Positions 50,505 to 58,858 of a DNA stretch of 64,000 nt are shown one piece after another. The notes below the pieces were generated by a model, which saw only the letters and a list, made by a program, of their open reading frames with translations, did no database searches and was not told the origin of the DNA. The DNA is from M3007 sp964539805. Lineage in GTDB: Bacteria; Bacteroidota; Bacteroidia; Chitinophagales; Saprospiraceae. The stretch spans positions 39,093 to 103,092 of the forward strand of contig CAZIKN010000006.1 of assembly GCA_964539805.1 (NCBI GenBank), in the 5' to 3' direction. Position 1 is the first letter of the stretch. Each line of letters begins with the position of its first letter. The position numbers and the translations under genes were made by a program.

Positions 50505-52039
50505 ATGCAAGTAAAAATTCTACTCTTTGCCCTTTTGTTCAGTGCCCCCATCTGGCTTGTTGCACAGGATGAGCCTTCAAAGTCGGATCTTTCACCCTGT
50601 GGCTCAGTGGAGCCGGTCAGTGAATGGCTGCGCGCTTATTTGGCCAATCCTACGGATTTCCCGGATTTCAGCAATGACACTTTATATGTCGGGACTCAAA
50701 TACACCTTTTGGCGAGGGATAATGGTACAGGCCGTTTTGCTGCGAGCCGCGTGCTCGATGCTTTTTGTCGTTTGAATGAGGACTTCAAACCGGCACGTAT
50801 TCGTTTTTATGCCAAAAATGATTGGAATAATATAGACAGCACCAAGTGGTTTACGCACACTACCATACCACAAGGTATTGAAATGATGCTCAAAAACAAC
50901 AAACCTGATGTGCTAAATGCCTATTTTGTGTCTAATCCGGCGGGTAACTGTGGTTATAACCTTCCCTATGCCGGTGTTGCCATTTCGCACGGCTGCGCAG
51001 GCGCAAATGACCATACCTGGGCACATGAAGTTGGCCATGCCCTAAAATTGCCCCATCCCTTTATTGGTTGGGAGGGCAAAACCTATAATTTCAATACGCC
51101 TACGCCCACAAGGTTGACGTATGACTACACCTATTTTCACGATACGATAGATGTCGTTTTGGGCCGTCTGGATACGGCTATTGTAGAATATGTGGATGGC
51201 AGCAATTGTGCGGTGGCTGCCGACAAGGTATGTGACAGCAAGCCGGATTATATCAGTCAGCGCTGGAATTGTGATGCACAGGGCAAAAGTACCACCAAAC
51301 AAAAAGACCCGAACGGCGTTGAGTTCTATTCCGATGGTTCATTGTATATGTCCTACGCTAACGATGCCTGTCAGAATCGGTTCACGCCACTGCAAATTGA
51401 CATTATGCGCGCCCACCTGCAAAATAAAAAAAGCAATTGGCTGAGCAGTGCCCCCCCCCCGCAGCTGTACCCTCTGGCACGGCCATCAACGTTGCACCAA
51501 TTGACGGAGAATTGGTGAATCCTGCCAATATAAAATTGGTATGGAACAAGGTGCCCAATGCTACCCATTATATTGTACAGGTTTCCAGGTTTGCCACCTT
51601 CTCTACCGTTGAAAGGGAGTTTTTGGTCAAAGATACCAGCGTTATCGTGACGCCCCAACTGACGCCCAACATCAATTTCAACTGGCGGGTAAAAGCCTTC
51701 AACGCCTGGAATGCCTGTGTACCCTTTTCCACAGTGTATAAGTTCAAAACCAATCCACTGTCCAATACCAATACCCTGGCAGAAAGCGACTTCAGGTATT
51801 ATCCTACACAGCAGGCAGCCGGCCGCAACCTGACGGTGGAATTGCCGGAGCATTGGACAGGCAATCGCGCTTTCTTCAGCATTTATGACGCAACGGGCAA
51901 ACTGATGTTTGAACAGGATATTTTTCTGGCACAATCGGCCTTGCAAGTGCCAATGCCTGCTGCCGGATTGCCCACAGGGGCCTATTTCTTTACCGTTAAA
52001 AGTAAAATTGGGATAAAATCAGGGCGTATCATGTATTAA
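50505..52039 (+). CDS. Secreted zinc metalloprotease, T9SS tail, frame broken at a C10 tract
   Basis: Signal peptide (MQVKILLFALLFSAPIWLVAQ), then a metzincin-like catalytic domain with HEVGHALKLPH at residues 174-184 and a Met-turn word SLYMSYAND near 280. The first frame reads to 51518; ten C at 51451-51460 shift it out of register, and the continuation in another frame (51461-52039) encodes a fibronectin-like domain (ANIKLVWNKVPNATHYIVQV) and a T9SS tail. One extra C (eleven) or two fewer (eight) would restore one 510-aa protein much like its neighbour at 52145. The zinc motif has Lys where M43-type enzymes have Gly (HExxHxxGxxH). Confidence 0.8.
51451..51460 (+). repeat. Homopolymer of ten C inside the protease gene
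   Basis: Sits exactly between the catalytic domain and the secretion/fibronectin-like part. Slippage here would switch full-length, secreted product on or off; it could also be a sequencing error. Confidence 0.9.
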
Positions 52040-52144
52040 GTTTGTCATTTTTTGACGCTTTTGCAATAGGCATAACCTAATTTGTAAAAGTTAAAACGAT
52101 ATTTGCTGCACCAAACCATCAAACTATACCTGCTTTTTAGAGAA

Positions 52145-53638
52145 ATGTCTATTCGCAAACTGCTGTTTATCGCTTCATTTTTTTGTGCCTTGCATACGGT
52201 CAATGCACAAACCGAACCCTGTGGCTACAAGGGCAAATCACCATGGTTGGATTGGTATCAGGCCAATAAACAAAAACTGACGACCAACCGGGGGGCAGAC
52301 ACCAACTGGCTGTATGTCCCCATTACGGTGCACATCGTCACATCTGCCCAACAAAGCAGTTACAACAGCACCAATGATATGCTGACCTGCCTGAATGCAG
52401 TCTGCACTATGAACCAGCACTTTGTGCCTGCCCGTATTCGCTTTTATTTTGTAGAAGGGGATGCTTTTCGCTTTCACTTCAATCCGGAATGGAATGAACA
52501 CGACTGGCAAAAAGGGGCTGAACTGATCACCGAGAATAATATTCCCGGCCGCTTGAATGCCTTTTTGGTTTCCGGTGCGGCGGGCGCTTGCGGATATTCA
52601 TGGCTGGATGCCATTGTACTGGCTCGCGGATGCTCCGGGCTGGGCAATACTACCTGGTCACATGAGGCTGGGCACCATTTTTCCCTTCCGCATACCTTTT
52701 TGGGCTGGGAGGGCGAAAAAAGAGATTGGACCAAGCCGGCACCCCAAACCATAGATGGCCGCCCTGTTGAAAACGTAGAACGGGACAATTGCAGTTTTGC
52801 CGGTGATGGTTTTTGTGATACGCCTGCGGACTATATTTCTGATCGTTGGCCTTGCAATGCCGACGGGCGCAGCCATACCGTTATGATGGATCCACAAGGG
52901 AATTCTTTCCGCTCGGATGCATCATTGTTTATGAGTTATGCTTATGATAATTGTTCCAATCGCTTTTCCGGTGAACAAATCGAAGCTATGCGTGCCAACT
53001 TGCTTTCTGAACACTCCGACTACCTCCAAATCAGTGAGCCACCAAGAGAATCATCCAGCAATATTGTTACCCTTGCCAGCCCGGTGGATACCCAACTGGT
53101 GCAGTTCAACAACCTGAGCTTTCAATGGGACCCCGTTCCCAATGCCCGCTATTATGTATTGGAAGTCTCCATTTTCCCAAGTTTTGGTGCCATTTTATGG
53201 TCAAAAACGGTAAATAAGGAAACAAGCGTCACCACCAACAAGCCCATGCTCATCAATCGCCTTCACTATTGGCGCGTGCGGGCCTTCAATGAGTGGGATG
53301 TGTGCCAATCCACCAAAAACCTTCAGACTGGCGTGTTTATGACCCAGAACCTGACTGCTACCAATGACCTGGAGCGCAGCCTGTACTTTGAACTTTCCCC
53401 CAACCCGGCCATTATTGGCCAGCCTTCATGGTTTACCCTGAACACGGAAGAATCCATGCAGGCCCGTTTGACCCTTACTGATGCAACGGGCAGGGTTTGC
53501 TACAATCAACTGATCGAAATTTCTCCGGGAGAAAACAAGTTGGAAGTGCCGACAAACACCTTGAGTTCCGGCTTTTATTTTGTCAACCTGCAAAATAAAA
53601 AAGGAAGCATTCAAAAACGTTTGGTTGTAACGGAGTAA
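52145..53638 (+). CDS. Secreted zinc metalloprotease, T9SS tail (intact paralogue)
   Basis: 497 aa from ATG 52145 (signal peptide MSIRKLLFIASFFCALHTVNA); a TTG at 52103 gives no better start. Catalytic motif HEAGHHFSLPHTFLGWEG, Met-turn SLFMSYAYDNC, and a Cys-rich region DNCSFAGDGFCDTPADY as in pappalysin-type M43 proteases. Fibronectin-like domain (NNLSFQWDPVPNARYYVLEV) and T9SS tail (NTLSSGFYFVNLQNKKGSIQ). Same order of domains as the gene at 50505, 105 bp upstream, so a tandem duplication that has diverged strongly. In the zinc motif Ser replaces the usual Gly. Confidence 0.86.
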   Translation: MSIRKLLFIASFFCALHTVNAQTEPCGYKGKSPWLDWYQANKQKLTTNRGADTNWLYVPITVHIVTSAQQSSYNSTNDMLTCLNAVCTMNQHFVPARIRFYFVEGDAFRFHFNPEWNEHDWQKGAELITENNIPGRLNAFLVSGAAGACGYSWLDAIVLARGCSGLGNTTWSHEAGHHFSLPHTFLGWEGEKRDWTKPAPQTIDGRPVENVERDNCSFAGDGFCDTPADYISDRWPCNADGRSHTVMMDPQGNSFRSDASLFMSYAYDNCSNRFSGEQIEAMRANLLSEHSDYLQISEPPRESSSNIVTLASPVDTQLVQFNNLSFQWDPVPNARYYVLEVSIFPSFGAILWSKTVNKETSVTTNKPMLINRLHYWRVRAFNEWDVCQSTKNLQTGVFMTQNLTATNDLERSLYFELSPNPAIIGQPSWFTLNTEESMQARLTLTDATGRVCYNQLIEISPGENKLEVPTNTLSSGFYFVNLQNKKGSIQKRLVVTE

Positions 53639-53672
53639 ATTGTTAGACTTGTTGTGGGAGACCATCCCAGGT

Positions 53673-54164
53673 CTATTCCTGGGCAAACTCAATCAGGAGA
53701 GTTCCCTTTTCGGGGCTTAGGATGCGATCCACCTTCACGGTGATGCCAGCCTGCATCTCGTATGCTTCTGCCAATTTCATTTTGCTTCTATTGGCCTCTA
53801 TCATATCGGCCCATGCCTTCAGAGGTGCCTGAGCGGGAGAAAAAGTGCTCAGGTAAACCAATTGGCGCGAGGCCTCTTTGATCCAGGTAGAGTCGGCAAA
53901 TTGGCTGAAATCACCGCTTACGTTCATGCGGTATTCCTGTTTGGTGCTGTTGCATACTTCCTGATAAATTTCCAGAAGGGTGCCTGTTTCCAGCAGCACG
54001 CTTTCTAAGGACTGGTTGCCCTGAACTTCAAAATTATAGGCCTGAACGCCAGGCAGTTTGGCCTCAAAAATTGGGCTGGGCTTGTATTTGCATTTCGCGA
54101 GTTCCGTTTTACAAGCAAAAAGTAAGATGCTGAAAATGAATAAGATATAACAGTGTTTTTGCAT
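53673..54164 (-). CDS. Hypothetical lipoprotein
   Basis: 163 aa. Lipobox LLFAC at about residue 18 after MQKHCYILFIFSI. The mature part is predicted mixed alpha/beta with no known family; QSLESVLLETGTLLEIYQEV and TFSPAQAPLKAWADMIEANR are its most regular helical parts. Convergent with the metalloprotease pair. Function unknown. Confidence 0.65.
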   Translation of the reverse strand: MQKHCYILFIFSILLFACKTELAKCKYKPSPIFEAKLPGVQAYNFEVQGNQSLESVLLETGTLLEIYQEVCNSTKQEYRMNVSGDFSQFADSTWIKEASRQLVYLSTFSPAQAPLKAWADMIEANRSKMKLAEAYEMQAGITVKVDRILSPEKGTLLIEFAQE

Positions 54165-54212
54165 AAAACAAGGGATTGGGGATATTTATTAGTTTTTTTG
54201 GACAAGATTTTT

Positions 54213-54466
54213 ATTTTTTAGACAGGATTTACAGTATGAACAGGATTTTGGGCGGCTGGGCCGCCTGTTTTGACTTTGACAGGGTTTTTATTTTTTTGGA
54301 CAGGATTTACAGGATGAACAGGATTTTGGGTGGCGGGGTCGCCTGTTTTGACTTTGACAGGGTTTTTATTTTTTTGGACAGGATTTACAGGATGAACAGG
54401 ATTTTTTTAGGCGGCGGAGCCGCCTGTTTTCATCCTGTAAATCCTGTAAATCCTGTCTAAAAAAAA
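54213..54466. repeat. Three 78-bp tandem units framed by an inverted repeat
   Basis: Units start at 54221, 54299 and 54377 with GACAGGATTTACAG. Each unit has a short GC hairpin (GGCGGC/GCCGCC, in unit two GGTGGC/GTCGCC). The outermost ends TTTTTTAGACAGGATTTACAG-like and its complement CTGTAAATCCTGTCTAAAAAA make the whole block palindromic. Period 78 equals 26 codons, which keeps a spurious frame open. Confidence 0.85.
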
Positions 54467-54479
54467 CTCTTGTCAGCAG

Positions 54480-54516
54480 GTAAATCAATCTTCAGAATCA
54501 CTTAAATCCGGGTATA
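54480..54516 (+). repeat. Dispersed repeat, copy e (partial)
   Basis: GTAAATCAATCTTCAGAATC and CACTTAAATCCGGGTATA, 11 bp before the lipB stop codon (opposite strand). Confidence 0.65.
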
Positions 54517-54527
54517 AGCACTGCACA

Positions 54528-55259
54528 TCACATCATTTCAGCTTCAAAGACAACGCCAAAATGATGTCTTAATTTTGATTTTACCTCATCCAAAGGGATT
54601 TCCCGACCCAGTTCAGCGGCTAAAGAACTGACTGTTTTGTCCGTTTCCGCAATGCCACAAGGAACAATATAATCAAAGTATTGTAAATCCGTATTGACGT
54701 TGAAAGCAAAGCCGTGCAGTGTAACCCAACGGCTGAGGTGCACGCCAATGGCGCACACTTTGCGATGTACCATATCAGTTCCTTCGGCTACGGCTTTATC
54801 TGGCGGAAAACCCACCCAAACCCCCGTATAATCCTTGATGCGGTAGCCCTCAACACCATAGTCAGCCAATGTGCGGATAATAACTTCCTCCACGGCACGT
54901 ACGTATCGGTGTACATCCGTGAAAAAGCACTCTAAGTCCAATATAGGATAACCCACGATCTGGCCGGGCCCATGATAGGTAATATCACCGCCTCTGTTGA
55001 TGGGAAAAAAACTGATGCCCCGTGCGGTCATTTCGGTCTCGGAGAGGAGCAAATGGTCCATTGAGCCACTTTTGCCTAAGGTATAAACATGTGGATGCTC
55101 CAGCACCCAAAATACATGTTCCTGCGGAAAACTACCCGGCGCTTCACCCCGATGGGCAAGTTTTTGGGCTATAATGGCTTGGTGTTTAAGGGTTTGGGCA
55201 TCCCAGGCTTCCTTATAGCCGACCAAGCCAAGGTCTTTAAAAAGTACTTGAGGTGTCAT
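54528..55259 (-). CDS. lipB: Octanoyl-[acyl-carrier-protein] transferase LipB
   Basis: 243 aa from the ATG at 55259 (MTPQVLFKDLGLVGYKEAWD). A longer frame to 55316 starts inside the -7 box and is rejected. Motifs: EHPHVYTLGKSG, RGGDITYHGPGQIVGYPILD (the lipoate-acyl transfer signature), KVCAIGVHLSRWVTLHGFAF with the catalytic Lys, and the catalytic Cys in DYIVPCGI. It moves octanoate from ACP to E2/H lipoyl domains for lipoic acid synthesis. lipA is not in the window. Confidence 0.95.
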   Translation of the reverse strand: MTPQVLFKDLGLVGYKEAWDAQTLKHQAIIAQKLAHRGEAPGSFPQEHVFWVLEHPHVYTLGKSGSMDHLLLSETEMTARGISFFPINRGGDITYHGPGQIVGYPILDLECFFTDVHRYVRAVEEVIIRTLADYGVEGYRIKDYTGVWVGFPPDKAVAEGTDMVHRKVCAIGVHLSRWVTLHGFAFNVNTDLQYFDYIVPCGIAETDKTVSSLAAELGREIPLDEVKSKLRHHFGVVFEAEMM

Positions 55260-55313
55260 TTTCTTTGCCGAATAGTGAATATGCTTTGTACCTTTCGGCA
55301 TCGGTATAAACCC

Positions 55314-55321
55314 CAAAGGTA
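55314..55321 (-). promoter_or_regulatory. Candidate -7 element TACCTTTG of lipB
   Basis: Plus-strand CAAAGGTA, 55 bp upstream of the chosen lipB start. Confidence 0.5.
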
Positions 55322-55360
55322 GGGCGATACCGGATTTTACACAGGGCTTTTCCGTAATTC

Positions 55361-56674
55361 ATGCACCTGACCAATCGTTTTTTCTGGCTTTTTGGCTTTG
55401 TCGCCTTGTTTTTTTCCCTGGCGTACCCATTTCCGTGGCTGTTCCCTGCGGCACTTACCGCTTTTTCAATTGCCCTTGCCTTAGTTTTGACCGATTTTCT
55501 GCTCCTGTATTACCAAAAACCAAAATTGCTGGTTCAGCGGGAAATGAATGCCGTTTTTTCGCTCAGCGATGCCAATCCGGTGAAAATTCACCTGGACAAC
55601 CAGAGTCGCCTAAACCTTTACCTGACGGTCATTGATGAATTGCCGGTTCAATTTCAGCGGCGCGATTTTGAGATGGAACATTACCTGCCTTCAGGGGGGG
55701 CGCATACGATGCATTATACATTGCTTCCCCTGTCACGAGGGGTTTACGCTTTTGGCGACATTAATGTATTTGCCCGCACCCGACTCAGTTTGGTGGAGCG
55801 CAACTTAAAGGCACATCAGCAACAAGAGGTCAGCGTTTATCCATCCATATTGCAAATGAAACGCTATGAACTGCGCCCGATCCAACAGATCGCACAGGAA
55901 AGCGGGGTCAAAAAAATGCGGCGCATAGGCCATTCCTACGAGTTTGAACAAATCAAGAATTACGTACCGGGCGATGATTATCGCAGCATCAACTGGAAGG
56001 CCAGCAGCCGTCGTGGCTCGCTCATGGTAAACCAATACGAGGATGAAAGAAGCCAGCAAGTGTACTGCATCGTAGATAAAAGCCGTGTGATGCTCATGCC
56101 CTTTGAAGGATTAAGCCTGATGGATTACGCCATCAACACCACATTGGCCATTAGCAATATCATCATCAAAAAAAATGACAAGGCGGGGCTGCTTACTTTT
56201 TCCGATGTGATGGGTGCCACCATTAAGGCTGAACGCGATACCGGCCAACTCAACCGCATCATGGAGTCTTTGTACCGGGAAAAAGAACGCAGTGGTGAGT
56301 CCAATTTTGAGTTGCTGTACGAGGCCGCCCGCAGGCTAATTGGCGCCCGGTCTTTGTTGTTGTTGTTTACCAATTTTGAAAGCCAATATGCCTTGGAAAG
56401 GGCCTTGCCTGCCCTGCGCCGATTGAGTCGCGCCCACCTTTTGGTAGTGGTGTTTTTTGAAAATACAGAAATCAAGCGGATGATCAACCAGCCCGTGCAT
56501 ACCGTTACGGACATTTATGATCATACCGTTGCCCGCCAGTTTTTGTTGGATAAAAAAGAGATGGTGTACAAACTGCGCTCTTATGGCATACAGGCCATTT
56601 TGAGTAAACCACAAGAACTGACCCTTAATTCGATCAATAAATATTTGGAACTGAAATCGAGGGGGTTGATATAG
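55361..56674 (+). CDS. DUF58 membrane protein
   Basis: 437 aa. Two N-terminal membrane helices (FFWLFGFVALFFSLAYPFPW and the next 20 residues), a beta-rich stretch, then the DUF58 signature YEFEQIKNYVPGDDYRSINW with WKASSRRGSLMVNQYEDERS, and a VWA-like C-terminal half (YCIVDKSRVM, LLTFSDVMGA, LLLLFTNFESQYALERALPA). DUF58 proteins usually travel with MoxR ATPases; none is adjacent here. Its last 110 bp are duplicated at 57471-57580 and another part at 62033-62118 (see findings). Confidence 0.88.
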   Translation: MHLTNRFFWLFGFVALFFSLAYPFPWLFPAALTAFSIALALVLTDFLLLYYQKPKLLVQREMNAVFSLSDANPVKIHLDNQSRLNLYLTVIDELPVQFQRRDFEMEHYLPSGGAHTMHYTLLPLSRGVYAFGDINVFARTRLSLVERNLKAHQQQEVSVYPSILQMKRYELRPIQQIAQESGVKKMRRIGHSYEFEQIKNYVPGDDYRSINWKASSRRGSLMVNQYEDERSQQVYCIVDKSRVMLMPFEGLSLMDYAINTTLAISNIIIKKNDKAGLLTFSDVMGATIKAERDTGQLNRIMESLYREKERSGESNFELLYEAARRLIGARSLLLLFTNFESQYALERALPALRRLSRAHLLVVVFFENTEIKRMINQPVHTVTDIYDHTVARQFLLDKKEMVYKLRSYGIQAILSKPQELTLNSINKYLELKSRGLI

Positions 56675-56682
56675 TATTGTTT
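56573..56682 (+). repeat. 110-bp direct repeat, left copy (DUF58 3' end)
   Basis: Matches 57471-57580 over 110 bp without gaps and with about seven mismatches. It includes the DUF58 stop codon and ends within the promoter of the toxin-antitoxin pair. Confidence 0.9.
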
Positions 56683-56711
56683 GGTTAGTTGGGTAATATT
56701 GCTTAAATTTG
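56680..56711 (+). promoter_or_regulatory. Promoter of the toxin-antitoxin pair (-33 TTTG, -7 TAAATTTG)
   Basis: TTTG at 56680-56683, a 20-bp spacer, and TAAATTTG at 56704-56711. This is the only site in the window where both elements and the spacing fit the Bacteroidota consensus. ATG follows 17 bp later. Confidence 0.6.
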
Positions 56712-56727
56712 CATAAAATTCTTTATA

Positions 56728-56934
56728 ATGAATATTCAAACAGTTGATAATCAAATTATTATAACTCTTCCAGCAACTATTGACTTGGAAGGTGTACAAC
56801 GACTTATTAATTATTTGCTTTACAAAGAAGCAACTAAGGACAGCAAAGCCAAACAAGAGGACGTTGATAAACTTGCCCGTGAAGTCAACAAACAATGGTG
56901 GCAGGAAAATAAACATCGCTTCCTGCCCGGATGA
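56728..56934 (+). CDS. Antitoxin of a PIN-domain toxin-antitoxin pair
   Basis: 68 aa. Short N-terminal beta segment (NIQTVDNQIIITLPATIDLE) that could fold as a small dimerising DNA-binding strand region, then a charged helix (KEATKDSKAKQEDVDKLARE) and a Trp-rich tail (KQWWQENKHRFLPG) that may fill the toxin active site. Its stop overlaps the toxin start by 4 bp (ATGA), the rule for such pairs. Family not named; role inferred from size, overlap and partner. Confidence 0.7.
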   Translation: MNIQTVDNQIIITLPATIDLEGVQRLINYLLYKEATKDSKAKQEDVDKLAREVNKQWWQENKHRFLPG

Positions 56935-57377
56935 AATTTGTCGTTGATACCAATATTGCATTCAGCGCCATCTTGAACACTCAAAGTAAGATTGGCGACC
57001 TGATTATGAATTCTCATGGGATATTTGAGTTCCATGCGTGTGACACCTTGCGATTAGAATTAAAAAGGCACCGATATAAACTGCTGGAATTGTCCCAACT
57101 AAGCGATGAACAGTTAGATCAGTCTATCTATCAGATCACAAACTGCCTGAATTTTACAGCAGAAGCCCTAATACCTTTTGAATACTGGTTCAAAGGGGCG
57201 GAATTGGTACGAGGTGTTGATATGGATGACATAGCATTTTTAGCTTTGAATGAGTTTTTAGGTGTAAAGTTATGGACTGGCGACAAGGAATTGATGAAAG
57301 GTTTGGCTAAAAAAGGGTACACTAATTTCATCACAACCGAAGAACTATTCAATTTGCGCTCTCTACTCGAATCATAA
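56931..57377 (+). CDS. PIN-domain toxin (VapC-like RNase)
   Basis: 148 aa. PIN-domain acidic residues are in place: FVVDTNIAFSAIL (first Asp), a mid Glu in TLRLELKRH, and RGVDMDDIAFLALNEFLG plus KLWTGDKELMKGL (the C-terminal Asp pair). PIN toxins are Mg-dependent RNases that stop growth when free. Flanked by direct repeats of the DUF58 gene end, so it looks inserted. Confidence 0.82.
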   Translation: MKFVVDTNIAFSAILNTQSKIGDLIMNSHGIFEFHACDTLRLELKRHRYKLLELSQLSDEQLDQSIYQITNCLNFTAEALIPFEYWFKGAELVRGVDMDDIAFLALNEFLGVKLWTGDKELMKGLAKKGYTNFITTEELFNLRSLLES

Positions 57378-57442
57378 AATACAGTGAACAATGCTGCCCC
57401 GGCAACCAATCACTAAGCGTCGCGGCTGACAGCCATGCTCCC

Positions 57443-57580
57443 GTTCACCATTTTTGAAAGCCATTACGCCCTGCGCTCCTTTGGCATTCAGGCCATTTTG
57501 AGCAAGCCACAAGACCTGACCCTTAATTCGATCAATAAACATTTGGAACTGAAATCGAGGGGGTTGATATAGTATTGTTT
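57443..57580 (+). pseudogene. DUF58 gene relic A (internally deleted)
   Basis: 57444-57470 resembles DUF58 codons for TNFESQYA (56367-56392) and is fused at GCCCTGCGC to the last 110 bp (57471-57580 = 56573-56682). About 180 bp in between are missing; that missing stretch includes the part found alone at 62033-62118. Confidence 0.75.
57471..57580 (+). repeat. 110-bp direct repeat, right copy
   Basis: Partner of 56573-56682. The 788 bp between the copies hold the toxin-antitoxin pair. Confidence 0.9.
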
Positions 57581-57711
57581 GTCAAACTTAGGGTTGAATG
57601 GTGAAAAATTAATTTGGGCATTATAAAATCATGCCATACATTAGCCGCTGCAATCAACGCAAATCCACATGATCCCGACCTTAAACCCACATAAGCCTTA
57701 TTCCCTTTGCG

Positions 57712-57758
57712 CTGGCGCAGCCGACAGCCCCTTGCTGTTGGCTGCGCCAGTGGTTTTT
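57712..57758 (+). terminator. Strong hairpin with T-tail
   Basis: CTGGCGCAGCC (57712-57722) pairs with GGCTGCGCCAG (57740-57750); GACAGC/GCTGTT extends the stem to 17 bp around a 5-base loop, and TGGTTTTT follows. Suits a terminator for transcripts from the toxin-antitoxin pair. Confidence 0.65.
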
Positions 57759-57971
57759 GGGGCAGATGGGGTTGGAGGCAATCCCATTTTACCGTTGGTT
57801 GAGGTAACGATTAAATCATTTCACCGTTGGTTTTACCTGGCGACAAAATGGTTTTGCTGTCAACTGGGGCTATTGGGGGAGTTGACGGGAAGCTAGAGTT
57901 GGAAGCAATGATAAAATAATAATAAATAAAACCAGCAACCGACCTTTTTTCACCATAATAAGATTCTAACA

Positions 57972-58817
57972 ATGAGATGGCTATTTACAATACTAAGTTT
58001 TTTGGTTGTGTGCAGTTGTATCTGGATTGGCTACTTATGGGTAAATCATGGAAACTTAGAAAAAAGGATACGAAACCTTGAATTTATCATTGAAAATCGG
58101 GCGAATAAACCTTTAGAAATAAATCATCCACCCTTTAAGATGCATGAGGCTGACAGCCTTCGCAGGGCGATTGACATAAGAGATATAAAACAACAATACT
58201 ACTTAACCCAAATGGATATTCAGTCAAACTGGTATATCCTATTTGTTACAGTTCTTTTTGGTGTATTTGCGATTGTTGGTTATGGCTTTGTAGCGGCTAA
58301 TATAGAAAGCGTAGCCAAAGAGAATAAGAAACAAAAAAAGAAACAAGAGTTCCATATTGCAGAAGTTGAAAAAAGCTTCAAAGTTGCAGAAGCAAATACT
58401 TACAGGGCGCTTGCCAGTAGCATTAACTTCCAATGTAATTATTGCGCGGAAAAAGGCCATTATAGAAGTGCGCTTAAAACAGAAACTGATTTGATTAACG
58501 TCATTCTTCGCATAAAGGAACTTGACGAAGATATAAACGAATTTAACAATGCCGTTTTGAACTCTTTAAAAAAGTGCCTTTCTAATATCAGCAGAATGTA
58601 TGACGTAATAGACACCAATCACTTAGATTTCACTTTCTTTTTTACATCCAGCGAAGCCGTAAATTACAAAAACTATTTCGATAACCTGTATGCAAAAGTC
58701 AATGATTCATCAAGAGAGGAAGTTAAAAAAATCATAAGTAAGTTAGAGCAAGGAATTGAAAAAGGCAAAGAGATAAAAAAGAAAAACAAAGCCAAATGGG
58801 AAACAGATGTTGATTAA
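57972..58817 (+). CDS. Orphan membrane-anchored coiled-coil protein
   Basis: 281 aa, low-GC, no family recognised. First helix at residues 4-26 (LFTILSFLVVCSCIWIGYLW), a predicted periplasmic helix of about 60 residues, second helix at about 85-108 (WYILFVTVLFGVFAIVGYGF), then a cytoplasmic part that starts with a Lys-rich coiled coil (KENKKQKKKQEFHIAEVEKS) and ends in a mostly helical domain with FQCNYCAEKG, a CxxC that could bind metal. It stands alone between the toxin-antitoxin pair and a T9SS protein in a recently disturbed stretch. A role in defence or stress is possible but unproved. Confidence 0.65.
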   Translation: MRWLFTILSFLVVCSCIWIGYLWVNHGNLEKRIRNLEFIIENRANKPLEINHPPFKMHEADSLRRAIDIRDIKQQYYLTQMDIQSNWYILFVTVLFGVFAIVGYGFVAANIESVAKENKKQKKKQEFHIAEVEKSFKVAEANTYRALASSINFQCNYCAEKGHYRSALKTETDLINVILRIKELDEDINEFNNAVLNSLKKCLSNISRMYDVIDTNHLDFTFFFTSSEAVNYKNYFDNLYAKVNDSSREEVKKIISKLEQGIEKGKEIKKKNKAKWETDVD

Positions 58818-58858
58818 ACTATGGCGGCGGTTAATTGTCGTAATAAATACTTCCAACC

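Larger units (their letters stand above)
54165..54527. other. Repeat-filled intergenic region between lipoprotein and lipB
   Basis: 363 bp, no convincing gene. Holds the palindromic 78-bp tandem repeat (54213-54466) and a copy of the dispersed repeat (54480-54516). Confidence 0.7.
57378..57971. other. Gene-poor region with DUF58 relic and terminator
   Basis: 594 bp without a convincing gene. Contains the DUF58 fragment (57443-57580), the hairpin at 57712-57750 and AT-rich sequence upstream of the orphan membrane protein gene. Confidence 0.7.

Noticed and set aside
54176..54460. A 94-codon plus-strand open frame with repeated DRIYRMNRILGGG units
   Set aside because: It exists only because the 78-bp tandem unit is a multiple of three; the sequence is palindromic intergenic repeat with no start context or homologue.
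54221..54466. Possible CRISPR array
   Set aside because: Units are contiguous tandem copies with no unique spacers, and no cas genes are near.
57669..57896. A 75-codon plus-strand frame
   Set aside because: It runs through the strong hairpin at 57712-57750 and shows no protein-like composition.
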